A stretch of DNA of 64,000 nucleotides from Trematomus loennbergii. Taxonomy: Eukaryota; Chordata; Actinopteri; Perciformes; Nototheniidae. Shown piece after piece: positions 10,780 to 21,799 of this stretch; position 1 is the stretch's first letter; each line of letters opens with the position of its first letter. The position numbers were made by a program, and so were the translations under genes. The stretch lies in NCBI GenBank assembly GCA_012861695.1, contig JAAOOA010000584.1, forward strand, positions 62,001-126,000, written 5' to 3'. The notes beneath the pieces were generated by a model. The model was not told the origin of the DNA, did not search any database, and saw only the letters and a list, made by a program, of their open reading frames with translations.

Positions 10780-12085
10780 TATGGAGCTATTTCAGGGTCA
10801 TAAGTTTTGATCATTCGAAAAAATACAATTTATTTGAAAGTCCAAGTTTTCATCCTGAACATTGAAAAATACAATGTTGTATTAAAAAAAAAGAAAAGTA
10901 TTTGAAATAATTTTTCAGGTTGAATATTATTTTGATTCAGTTCAGCAATTTTTTGGAATAAAATATTTATTTATTATATTATATTTATTTTTTAGTTTCA
11001 AATCTTTTTTTTTCAGGTTTCAATTATGTTTTTGCCTTCAAATCGTTTTTCGCTTTCAGATCTTTTTTTTTCGCTTTCAGACTTTTGGCCCTGATATTGC
11101 TTCGGGGGCGGGGCTTACCAAAGAGTAGTTTGTCACCCTGAGTGACAGCCCTCCCTCTGTCATGATGCCTTCATGGATGTTAGGTAGCGCAAGAAATATA
11201 ACTACACACTTTCTATACACAATACTCCCGTGATTGGTGGTAAACAAAACTGATACCAGCGTCAAAGTTCCGTTAAACGAGCTGTTGAGCATCGTAGTTG
11301 GCAAAAATTGCGATATAAGAGCAATAAACTGTGCTAGAATGTGAAATTACGTATCCGCAATGAAGCGTTGTCCTTCCCCACTTCCACGTAGCTCCGTGAA
11401 CGCAGCATAGTATTGGCTGGGCTTTTGCGATGGCGTCAGGTCCACCTGCTGGCTCCATGGCTGGCACCAGCGCACAGGTAAGAAATATTAACTTTTTCCA
11501 TTCATGGTCTTAGAAGTTATCTAAGACATGATAATAATATTATAGCGACATACATCAAAGGAAGGCAGGCCTTTTGAGGTGGGGAATGAATGTGGCAACG
11601 CGGGAAACTAACCATGGCATTGAGGCTACTCGTGTATGCTATTAGCTATAGTCAGTGCAAGTGAATTTCCCTTATGTTGATAGAGTCCAGCTCACGTGTT
11701 TCTCAATCTGTCTTTGCCAGAGTGGCGACCGTAATTCATCTGTGGCTGCAGCAGCACACACTTTAATAACCATGCTCACACAGCACCTAAGCCAGGGACA
11801 GCTGGAAGGAAGGAAGGAGGACCAGACACTGCCTGGTCCTTCTGTAGAGCAGGAGATGGCCAGGTTTTAGATTTTAATAAATATATATTTGTGTTTATCT
11901 ACAGGTAAACTGCAAGTTGATATGTCCATTTATGATTATGTGCTAAACAACATTACTTTTTTGTTTAAATAATGCAGATCTTTCCCTGGATTCTTTGTGA
12001 AAAAATCGAATCGAAATTGCCTTGGGAAGAGAAAGCTTCCAGCTCTCAAGACCTTTGCAACTGAAGCGAAGAAAAACTGGAGACC
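10780..12085 (+). repeat. Left inverted arm of two-gene transposon
   Basis: From outside in: an AT-rich subterminal zone of repeated TTTCAGnTT-like words, a GC-box, an inverted TGTCAC/GTGACA motif near 11131, a CCAAT-type sequence (ATTGG near 11411), exon 1, exon 2 and the start of exon 3. It matches 18535-20287 in reverse. Confidence 0.85.
11104..11114 (+). promoter_or_regulatory. GC-box in transposon arm promoter
   Basis: GGGGGCGGGGC, an Sp1-type site, lies about 320 bp upstream of the exon-1 start codon. The right arm carries the mirror copy (CCCCGCCCCCC near 19883), so both genes have the same upstream element. The CCAAT-like ATTGG lies about 20 bp before the ATG in both arms. Function is inferred from motif and position. 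Confidence 0.4.
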
Positions 12086-15000
12086 CTTTACATTTTATGT
12101 TTACCTGTTAAACTTGAATGCAGACAGTACCCCAACCGCATCGGAAGAATTTGCGCTTGCCCAGGCGGGACTGGGCAAAAGACATATATCGATGCCCCTG
12201 GACATGAGCCATGAAGAGGTATTGTATAAAGAAAACCATATTTATATAACCTGTGTTCATATTTGAAACTTGGGACTTATTTGTAGAGTTGGTTTGGTTT
12301 CAAGAACACCCTATTTTATCGTTTCCTTAGTTCTTCAGTCTCCTGAAAAAGGAATATCCAAAGTTGCAGGCGCTGGATGGAGGATGGCTCCTCTACAAAT
12401 CAACAGGTGCAAAAAATGTGTCAAATAACATTCATTGTAATACATTTTCATTTAAATATTTAGCTAAAAGCAACTGAAATGATTCAAACAATGTAAATTA
12501 CAGGAGGTCAGGGTAAACGAAAACTTATAATGATTCCGCCTGACTCGGACGGATACACCGGCACACTCCTCCGCAGTGTCACAGGGGCAGGGAAGAACAC
12601 CCTGTATATTGTCCCTCTGCAGCATGAATTCGACTTAACACCTTTGCCCGCGGATGCTGTAGAGTTCCAGAATATGCCAAAAGCCCAATGCCAAACATGC
12701 AAGTTACATTTTCCTCTGCAAATTTTGGCTCTGCATGTCCAGGAGTGTATGGAGGAGTGTCTATCATCGGAAGAAGACATTGAGGTAAATGTGGGCATGA
12801 AATATATGTAATGTTGCATTTTAATAGGACAACTTGCTTTAAATATTTTTTTATTCAGTGAGTTATAACATGTGTTGGTAATATTTTGTGTTTGTTAGAC
12901 AACAAGTGAGGTGGAAATTGTTTCGGTCGTGCACCCTGTGCAAAACCATACAGAGAAATCTCTTGAAGAGGTAAAGGACTTAATTGTATTGTATTGCATT
13001 GCACTGTAAAATTGATATAAACTTGATACAGCTGCTAATATTTAAACTTTTACCTCCATCAGAAGGTGCCATGTCCCATCTGCTTCGAGAGCTTCACACC
13101 ACAGTTTTTAGAAATACATGCAAGCATGTGTGGAGAAAGGTATTTTACATGTTTATATTAACGATATACATCTCCTTTGTACTTTGTTAGAGATCAACAT
13201 GTCCGTCTGGATGAGAAAACTGACATGGGCCACAACGAAAGGCAATGGAGAGGCAATTCGAAAGGTAAATACTGGGTTCTTCATTCTGCTTGGATCTTCA
13301 TTCTAAAAAAGCTCTTTATTCAATATCAGTAGTTTACGCCTGTTAATTATGAGTTTTGTTTGGCAGTGTTGATGACGTATTGGACACAATCTCTGGAAGA
13401 GTAGACGTAGAGAAACGTTTCAATATACAAATCTCACGAACAAACATTCTCGAAAGAGGCCTTCTACAGTGGCAGCGTCAAAAAGGCAGTTCACCCACAG
13501 CTACCCTGAACGTGACCTTCTTTGGGGAGGCAGGAGTCGACACAGGAGCCCTCCGAAAAGAATTTCTCACAGGTTAACAAAAATAACAATTTTGCATTCT
13601 TACATTTGACTCTTAATTAAAATAGTCTAGATTTATGGATAATGTCTGTGAAACTTTGGTTGAAGGGCTGATTAACAAAGACTCATGACATTCTTTTTCT
13701 TTTAGTCTTTGTTATACTACTTATCCTTTTTTGTATTTAAACGGGGTTAGACATTAATAAAATACTTGTAAAATAGTATCCTGATTATTAAAGTAAATGG
13801 TCTTTGTACTTGTGTGTAGAAGTGGTGGCAGGAATTGAGGGTCGTTTCTTTGAAGGACCTCAACAGCAGCGGATCCCACGGTACTCTCTGAATGACTTAG
13901 ACAGTGACCTCTACAGGTTTGTTTACTTTTAAGCATGTACAGTAAGGACCAACTGTTCATTTTTGATAAATGTTATATAACATAAAAAATGTATTCATGC
14001 TCAATCTGTGTTAATAGGACAGTGGGAGAGATTTTGGCTGTTAGTTTGGCACAAGGTGGCCCCGCCCCTGCCTTCTTCAGCCTTACAGTTACCTCTGTAG
14101 TGGACGTATAAACCAGAAGGTTCTCAACAGTGATTCAGTGGCAGATGTCCAGCTGAGAGAGTTAATTGACCAGGTATGAGTTCTATATTATGTAAATGCT
14201 GGGTTAATAAGAAATAAGCATTTATTTCCAATTATAGTCATAGGTTTATATGAATATGGTAAAGAGATGTACTTCTCAGTTTTCAGGTTGAGTCGGCGAC
14301 TGAGCATTCAATTATAGGCCTATCTGATGAAATATTGAATTGTGGATATACTGGAAATGTCCATTCCAAACAAGGACACCATTGTTCGGTATGCTTGACA
14401 CTTATTTATTTTTGTATATTAAAAGATGTTACACGAGTACCTTTTATTAAGGATTGCATTTACTTTGTAATTTTGTAGTTCCATCATACTCCACGCAGTG
14501 CTGCGGCTGCAGCCTATGTTGGAACAACTAAGGGATGCAGCTGTATGGACTCCTTTCACTGATGAGTCAGTACCCAGATATCTGCAGCCCTTGTTTGTTT
14601 CTGGGGAAGATGTAAAAGTGAGCAGAACAAGAGACCATTCTTTACAATTTGATATTAAAGTTAAGGAGTAAAGAGTACATCATTTATATCTGGATTTGTT
14701 CTCATCATAGGTCAATGCAGAGTTTGTCAGACATCCATTCTTCCTCAACTGAGTGACAAAGGGACTACCAGGCATCAGGTTGAGCTGGAGATGATGAACT
14801 TCATTCAGGACTTCCTATATATGAAGGTATAAAGTTTTTGATTTACTTCTAATGAAGATTTAAATGTAAGTTGTTTTAAATTACAAAAGTTGGGTTTTTA
14901 AATTTGAAGGCATTGGGCTTGGAAAAACATTAAAATGTCCTTGAATTTAATGTTTAAGATGTTGTAGGAATCCTGAATTACACAAACTTGATTACCTTTT

Positions 15001-15411
15001 TTGGATCAGACGTTCTGTGGTTAAAATACCTCAGTACAATTCACTTGCACTAAAGGAAAACTACACTTTAAACTGTCATAACGGTTTTTGTTTATTTTCC
15101 TCATAGCTGAAGATCATGGGCATGTAGATAAAGATGGCCTACATCCCATCACACCTGCAACGTTTCTGCAGTGGATCACAGGCCAGGGTCACGTCCCACT
15201 TCTTCCCTCAGAGAAGAAGGACTTTGCAGTTGTGATCCAATTCAATCATGACTGCAGTGCAGACTTTGGGCATCACAGTGTCTGTTACCCTGTTGTGACA
15301 GCATGTGCCAAGACAATCACCTTACCTGTGAGACATATGAGGCCCTATGAAAAATTCAAAAACATCCTGACTGAAGCGTTTCAATTAGGCCAAGAATTTA
15401 GCAATGTGTAA
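11430..15411 (+). pseudogene. Zinc-finger HECT E3 ubiquitin ligase (G2E3-like), decayed
   Basis: Up to 15 exons with GT/AG borders, for example 11430-11477, 11721-11863, 11978-12218, 12331-12406, 12504-12784, 12899-12970, 13063-13139, 13367-13572, 13820-13916, 14479-14617 and 15107-15411. The N-terminal part is basic (KKSNRNCLGKRK). Two C2HC fingers follow: CQTC..H..C in exon 5, and CPIC..H..C in exon 7. The HECT domain starts with FFGEAGVDTGALRKEF and continues through LAVSLAQGGPAPAFF. It ends in VVTACAKTITLPVR, where the cysteine sits at the catalytic position. Phase breaks occur in exon 11 (near 14090, stop at 14109), exon 12 (near 14360), exon 14 (near 14733) and at the exon 8/9 and 14/15 joins, so this copy is probably dead. 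Known G2E3 ligases move ubiquitin to substrates through this cysteine. Why a transposon carries one is open. Confidence 0.8.
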
Positions 15412-15527
15412 TAAGGTAACCATTAACGACCTCTGTTCCAAGTTAACCTTACTGTTTAAGTGTTAAAGGTTTAGCATTGACTGCTTCCAGTCAAGTAATC
15501 TTAAAAAAAAATGTAATGGCAGCAATA

Positions 15528-15708
15528 GAGTGGTGCAGTGATGACGTGTTTTTGTAGGCTGACCCGGAAGTAAGCTGCAAGGGTTCCCTCAACAAAAAAG
15601 CAGTGGGATTTCTCCATACTGTAGGATATCCCATTGCTTTTTGTCGAGGGAACCCTTGCAGCTTACTTCCGGGTCGAACTACACAAATACGTCATCACTG
15701 CACCACTC
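15528..15708. mobile_element. 181-bp foldback MITE between the convergent genes
   Basis: Inverted ends GAGTGGTGCAGTGATGACGT, with arms matching almost to the centre (CCCGGAAGTAAGCTGCAAGG and its complement). It belongs to the same family as 7403-7772 but has a shorter core. It sits in the 430-bp gap between the two stop codons. Confidence 0.9.
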
Positions 15709-15840
15709 GGTTAAACATTTCTTAAAGAAAAACAAACAAATTGATATAATGTTGTAACATGTTGCTACCCAGAACTGTGATATGGAAAATGTTAAGGGTG
15801 TTGATGTCTAAATGGTTAAACCCTTGAAACATGTTTGCAT

Positions 15841-18500
15841 TTAGGATGCATGATTTAGTACATGGTTCAATACAGCTAAATAAATGTCTCGGCCGTAGGA
15901 CCCAGATGGTCTTGTAACATCAATATTGGCCAAAAGTCCTGCCATATCCTGCTCACTGAGGGGACTTTCAACAGGTGGAAGAATCACTCCAGAACTGGTC
16001 TCATCTGGCTCACTGGCAGTGTTGAAATCAAGATCTGCATCCTCCATTTCCTTGATAAAAATTAAATATCAGTCATGGATTTTAGGGGACCAAGAATAAC
16101 TTTAAGCACCACAAACACTAGAGAATGTAAAGAATAAAAACGAAACACTTTTTTGCCTTTTCAACGGTACACCTATCAAAAGAGGTGATTTTGAGGTCTT
16201 ACAAAATGCATTTCAAGTGCAGTCTCATGCTTTGCATTTTACATTAGTAAGCAAGTTTTATGCAATTTTTCATTTATTTGATGCTAGTGATTGTAAATTC
16301 CATTGAAACATGACAAATATAATTTTTACCTAGCCCAAAGGTTCAATACTAATGTAATGAACAGCGAAGTGCCAATGCCAATTTCTTTCATAATATAAGT
16401 TTAATGGAGTTCCTTTAATTTTGTTAAGCTGTTTTAAGCACAATACTTTGGTCTAATATATTTTAGTTGAAATAGTTTGAGAACACTGGCCAAAATTATG
16501 TTGATACAATTTTGCTTGAAATAAACATGTAATGAGTACCTCTGCAAGGTCTGGAACATCAATAGGATTATGGAGGAGTCCCATTGTCCACAGTTGGTGT
16601 GGGGACAAATTTCGCTCTGTCCTTAGAGGGTGATTATCCCAACCCATCCTGAAGACATTGAGATCCCTCTGAAGACGCGGAAGAAATACATGCTGGGCAC
16701 AGAACAGGTGGATGCTATCGAAGGATCTAGAACACCCTCATCCTCGAGGCTGTGAAGAACCTCGTAGTGCACGTTTGAAACAGCCATCCAAACATCTCGC
16801 CACAAACGTTCGATTCTGTTAAAATAAAAATCATCAAATTACACTCAAATTGGACAAAGCACAGTATATTCACAAATGATGGCTTTGTGTTTGTCATTGT
16901 TTGACGTTACTTCAAAAAATGTACCTTTGATTGTGCACACTTTTCCCTGACATGAAGCTTCCCCTTCCACAGCCCCTTATAGTGAACATGCATCGCGCTA
17001 TGCCAACATTTTCCACTCCTTGGTCGGCTCTTACTCTTAAAAAGATGAATCGTTATTTGTGAAAACAAAATTACCTTCCGTGAGAAGCCATCAATCCCTC
17101 CAAAAATAACAAGACCATATCTTAGAAAAACAACACAAAATCACTTTTAGTGTGTTATTTCTTATGCAAACAACTGTGACAGGGCATTTTAAAACATAAC
17201 TTTTTAATTTGTACTCTATTATCCTTTATTGTACATAGCATGTAAACATCAAATGTGTGGCGTACCTGATGAGTTTATGATTTGTGTCGATGTGTACCAA
17301 GTGCAGAGGACCCTGAACAGAATATGTCCTTCTTGCAACACACCCCATCCTTGCCATTCTTGTGAGTACACCCACAGAATCAACACGATGCATTGATGAA
17401 GACACTCTCTTCCATTGCACACGGTGACCCATGGCCTTCAGGATTCCTTTCATCATTCGATATCCTACATGTGGTGTCCTGGCCTTAACTGACCGAACCA
17501 AATTGTCTAGTTCATCATCAGTTAGGGTACTGTAGGACTGTTTTATGGAAAGGCCATTTTCATGCATGCGCCTTTTGACTGTCTTCTCAGATACACCCAG
17601 AAGTTTTGCTATGGCCGACACTGGTAGGGACAAGTCTTCTATTGAGCCTTGTAGTTGCTGAGGACAGACAACATATTTGGTCGTCCCATTTCTCCTTGCA
17701 TTACTGGCACCTGATGAGGGGTCTGATTAGAGATGTCTTCAATATTGACAAGCCTTGACAGCTCAGTCAAAGCATTGATGACATCCTGTGGCATATCAAC
17801 CTGGCCTGATAGCGACCTAAAAAGAGCCATCTCCTGGTCCACTGCAAACTGCAAATAGTCAACATCTAACGGCAGTCTTTGCGTGATCTGGGAAATTCTA
17901 TTCAGTAGTCTCTGAAGAAAGTCCCTTTTCAGTTGCTCCTAGAAAAGACAAACATCAATTTACCATATTGAACTGGATTAGTTCATGTTCAAATAAAACA
18001 GCATTAAATATCGTTAAGGACATGTGCAAAGAAAATGACTGCAACAATTATGCTTTGTAAACAAACTCTATAAAATAGGTGATCAAATCAAAACATAATG
18101 TAAGTTATTACCAATCATTTTTAAATAATCATTTAAAGAGAGGTGCTGTGTGAGCATGGTTATTAAAGTGTGTGCTGCTGCAGCCACAGATGAATTACGG
18201 TCGCCACTCTGGCAAAGACAGATTGAGAAACACGTGAGCTGGACTCTATCAACATAAGGGAAATTCACTTGCACTGACAATAGCTAATAGCATACACGAG
18301 TAGCCTCAATGCCATGGTTAGTTTCCCGCGTTGCCACATTCATTCCCCACCTCAAAAGGCCTGCCTTCCTTTTATGTATGTCGCTATAATATTATTATCA
18401 TGTCTTAGATAACTTCTAAGACCATGAATGGAAAAAAGTTAATATTTCTTACCTGTGCGCTGGTGCCAGCCATGGAGCCAGCAGGTGGACCTGACGCCAT
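15841..18500 (-). pseudogene. DDE integrase-type transposase, two frameshifts
   Basis: Minus-strand exons: 18453-18500 (shared leader MASGPPAGSMAGTSAQ), 18112-18208, 17266-17938, 17075-17120, 16925-17035, 16540-16815 and 15841-16050. The large exon has a helix-turn-helix (GVSEKTVKRRMHENGLS) preceded by a GRP motif. The catalytic triad of an rve-fold enzyme is split over exons: D in LVHIDTNHK, D in [11 protein letters not shown] in NQRIERLWRD. The C-terminal exon is acidic and ends at 15841. Single-base shifts near 17680 (after GRP) and near 16718 break the frame, and the phase of the second leader exon does not fit the large exon, so this copy is inactive. The presumed role is cutting and joining transposon ends in the nucleus. 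No retroviral gag/pol companions are present, so I read it as a DNA-transposon enzyme. Confidence 0.78.
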
Positions 18501-18530
18501 CGCAAAAGCCCAGCCAATACTATGCTGCGT
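18135..18530 (-). repeat. Inner copy of promoter/leader duplication
   Basis: This 395-bp segment (promoter side, exon 1 and part of exon 2) recurs at 19208-19597 in the same orientation. The right arm thus carries two copies of the leader region while the left arm has one. The inner copy abuts exon-3 sequence at 18532 (GCGTTTTCTTCG), a rearrangement joint. The outer copy lacks 3 bp in exon 1 (one codon). Confidence 0.85.
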
Positions 18531-18534
18531 TTTC

Positions 18535-20287
18535 TTCGCTTCAGTTGCAAAGGTCTTGAGAGCTGGAAGCTTTCTCTTCCCAAGGCAATTTCGATTCGAT
18601 TTTTTCACAAAGAATCCAGGGAAAGATCTGCATTATTTAAACAAAAAAGTAATGTTGTTTAGCACATAATCATAAATGGACATATCAACTTGCAGTTTAC
18701 CTGTAGATAAACACAAATATAATTTATTAAAATCTAAAACCTGGCCATCTCCTGCTCTACAGAAGGACCAGGCATTGGGTGTTTCTCAATCGCGAGTACG
18801 CTTGCTTGGTAGCACATGTCTGCCGAGCATCTTGCTTCAGAAGTGAGTCAAGAATACTTCCTGGCATTCGGAAAACGAAGTGTGGAACACGCTAGCAAAT
18901 GTGCAGGTGTGCGTCATATGAGAGGCCCCGCGTTACATCTTCCGCCACAGATTTGGGGAAATTGGTCCGTGCGCAAAGCATTGTGGGGATTTAAGACCGC
19001 GAAGTCTACTCATGTGCAGACTCGATATTTCTCCAAACGGGGTACGCCGGGCTCGGTAGATTTCCAAGTATGCTGGAGATTGGAACAGTACTTCGGCGGC
19101 ACTCAATGACGTAGTATGCTTGAAATAGTGGCTCTGAAGCAGCTTTACTCGCGATTGAGAAACACCCAGTGTCTGGTCCTCCTTCCTTCCTTCCAGCTGT
19201 CCCTGGCTTAGATGCTGTGTGAGCATGGTTATTAAAGTGTGTGCTGCTGCAGCCACAGATGAATTACGGTCGCCACTCTGGCAAAGACAGATTGAGAAAC
19301 ACGTGAGCTGGACTCTATCAACATAAGGGAAATTCACTTGCACTGACAATAGCTAATAGCATACACGAGTAGCCTCAATGCCATGGTTAGTTTCCCGCGT
19401 TGCCACATTCATTCCCCACCTCAAAAGGCCTGCCTTCCTTTTATGTATGTCGCTATAATATTATTATCATGTCTTAGATAACTTCTAAGACCATGAATGG
19501 AAAAAAGTTAATATTTCTTACCTGTGCGCTGGTGCCCATGGAGCCAGCAGGTGGACCTGACGCCATCGCAAAAGCCCAGCCAATACTATGCTGCGTTCAC
19601 GGAGCTACGTGGAAGTGGGGAAGGACAACACTTCATTGCGGATACGTAATTTCACATTCTAGCACAGTTTATTGCTCTTATACTGCAATTTTTGCCAACT
19701 ACGATGCTCAACAGCTCGCTTAACGGAACTTTGACGCTGGTATCAGTTTTGTTTACCACCAATCACGGGAGTATTGTGTATAGAAAGTGTGTAGTTATAT
19801 TTCTTGCGCTACCTAACATCCATGAAGGCATCATGACAGAGGGAGGGCTGTCACTCAGGGTGACAAACTACTCTTTGGTAAGCCCCGCCCCCCGAAGCAA
19901 TATCAGGGCCAAAAGTCTGAAAGCGAAAAAAAAAGATCTGAAAGTGAAAAAACAATTTGAAGGCGAAAAAATAATTGAAACCTGAAAAAAAAAGATTTGA
20001 AACTGAAAAAATAATTGTTTTGAATCTGAAAACGTAAATCTGAAACTGAAAAAAAGAAGTATTCAAATATCGAAATATGTATAAAAGTGAAATATGAAAA
20101 TAAATATTTTATTCCAAAAAATTGCTGAACTGAATCAAAATAATATTCAACCTGAAAAATTATTTCAAATACTTTTCTTTTTTTGAATACAACATTGTAT
20201 TTTTCAAAGTTCAGGATCAAAACTTGGACTTTCAAATAAATTGTATTTTTCGAATGATCAAAACTTATGACCCTGAAATAGCTCCAT
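18535..20287 (-). repeat. Right inverted arm of two-gene transposon
   Basis: Reverse complement of the left arm. Outside in: AT-rich subterminal zone (19905-20287), GC-box, exon-1 copy (19522-19566), exon-2 sequence interrupted by a MITE (18776-19168) and exon-3 sequence. It then runs into the duplicated leader at 18135-18530. Confidence 0.85.
18776..19168. mobile_element. 393-bp MITE inside transposon right arm
   Basis: Inverted ends TGGGTGTTTCTCAATCGCGA and complement. The undisturbed left arm shows the empty site GGACCAGGCAGTGTCTGGTC, so the insertion is nearly exact, with at most a 2-bp duplication (CA). No coding capacity. The insertion post-dates the arm duplication. Confidence 0.88.
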
Positions 20288-20560
20288 AGATTAACGCATG
20301 TGTATTTTTTGTCCTCGGCCGCCGTAGTTTCAGAGCGCATCGAGTTTAAAATACCATCTACAAGCTGATGCTGACAGCCCGCTCCTGCCGCCCGCTTGTG
20401 GCAGACCACACTTCCACGCTCACCGGCAGGCCCGGACTGGCCATCGGGAGGACCGGGAGGGTGTGTGTGGCGCGACTCGCGCGAGCGAGGCACACGGACC
20501 GGGAGGGTGTGTGTGGCGCGACTCGCGCGAGCGGAAACCTTTGCAATTCAAGAAAAATTT
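20288..20560 (-). mobile_element. hAT fragment (same family as 30643-31594)
   Basis: It matches 31310-31510 in reverse, including GACAGCCCGCTCCTGCCGCC and the GCGCGACTCGCGCGAGCG palindrome, here as two copies of a ~45-bp unit. It ends abruptly at the border of the two-gene transposon, and no partner piece is visible on the other side. Confidence 0.7.
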
Positions 20561-20639
20561 AACTAATCAAATGTTTTTCCTTTTTTCAACAGATACAGTC
20601 TTCATCAGGTCGGAACAACCCTCTTTTATCTAATTTTGA

Positions 20640-21430
20640 ACATTACAGCAGTTACATGTTAAAGTCAATCCACTTCATTATCTTCATGTGTATGGCCCAC
20701 AAGATCTCAGAGCACCAATCAGGGCCCTGCTACAGACCACATGATCAACCAGGATGAAATTCAAAACATGCCACAATATTCTACTCTCCTCCATGGTCAG
20801 ACATTGTCCGGTTTAATGTTATGATTTATTTTAACTTTTGGCCTTAATTGTGATTAAAATGTGGCCTGATTTTCACTTCTCTGTAGGTGATCGTTGTCTC
20901 TATGAAACAATAGGAGGGCCTGTAGAAGCTGGAAATGGTACAGTATCTGTTTTAAAATGGAGTAATAGAATACTACTGCAGTGGCCAGCAGTGTCTAAAT
21001 AAAGAACAGGAATTGTCCTTTGATACATTATTTTAATCCTTCTAACAGGTGCCAGTAATGAACCAGAAGAGAGCCTTTACTCAAATGTGGCTGCAGGTAA
21101 TGTCAAGTACAAAACACTTTATACATATACACATAAATATACTAAAGCTTTTATAATGTGCTGTGCTGCTTGCAGTTTCAGCAATGAGCAAATCCACCAA
21201 ATAAAGCTTTTACACTTTTTGTGCATTGTTATACAGCATGTTGTTTTCCAGTAATGTCTTGGTTTAATGATACATACTTAAAATATCATAATTATTAAAT
21301 GGCAAATGTAAATATGTTCACACACAAATGAATTTGCATTAACATACATTGTTTTATTCAAAAATAGACCGTACCATGAGCAGAAATGACCCAATGATAA
21401 TAACTTATTTTGGTTTTCTCCAGATCAATA
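20640..21430 (+). CDS. Cytoplasmic-tail exons of an IgSF inhibitory-type receptor (partial)
   Basis: Several small phase-1 exons end a receptor gene. A poorly resolved exon lies at about 20644-20796, ending in MPQYSTLLH. Clear exons follow at 20887-20937 (with LYETI), 21049-21096 (with SLYSNV) and 21424-21430 (stop), and AATAAA lies at 21782. SLYSNV fits the ITIM pattern [SIVL]xYxx[ILV]; the other two tyrosine motifs are near-fits. Such tails occur in fish CD22-like and FcR-like receptors, where phosphorylated tyrosines recruit SH2 phosphatases. The extracellular and membrane exons are not found upstream. The two-gene transposon and a hAT piece occupy that side, so the gene may have been cut off by insertion or rearrangement. 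The first exon seems to need a one-base correction. Confidence 0.55.
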
Positions 21431-21799
21431 AAGACATCCTCATGGACAGAACCAATGGAGCAGATAAAAACATGAAAACAACATCCTTGTTTCAGCAATT
21501 GAGTGTATTTGCTGCTTTTGTGTAAATAGCGCAGTGCCTTTTAAAAAATGCCTTTCTAGGAACATGGTGAATGCTTTGCAATTCAACTGTACTTACTTTC
21601 TGTGTACTTATATTTAGTGGAAAACATTGTACTACCACCTTATCTGTTAAATGTCTGATTTAGATCATGTGGCTCGAACTTGTTGTACATTGAGTGATAT
21701 TAGAGACAGATACTAATATGATGCAGTATGGACACATGCTTTAGCACTGTAGATGCACACAGTGGACACACACATATTATTAATAAAACCCAAATGCAA

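Larger units (their letters stand above)
10780..20287. mobile_element. ~9.5-kb two-gene DNA transposon (HECT ligase + DDE integrase)
   Basis: Long inverted arms bound the unit. The left arm starts ATGGAGCTATTTCAGGGTCA near 10780, and its complement ends near 20287. The arms match almost perfectly over more than a kilobase once a young MITE and an internal duplication in the right arm are set aside. Between them lie a HECT ubiquitin-ligase gene on + (11430-15411) and an integrase-type transposase gene on - (15841-18500), converging on a 430-bp gap. A 4-bp repeat AGAT flanks the arms. I infer a DNA transposon because the arms are inverted, a DDE enzyme is encoded and the flanks differ. The superfamily is uncertain: an integrase-like group such as IS3EU or Ginger is possible. 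Confidence 0.75.

Noticed and set aside
10780..20287. Interpretation as an endogenous retrovirus or Maverick because of the integrase core
   Set aside because: No capsid, protease, reverse transcriptase or polymerase B sequence was seen, the arms are inverted rather than direct, and both genes are intron-rich.
20358..20562. Overlapping frames on both strands with a GCGCGACTCGCGCGAGCG palindrome
   Set aside because: Part of a hAT fragment shared with 31310-31510; GC-rich non-coding.
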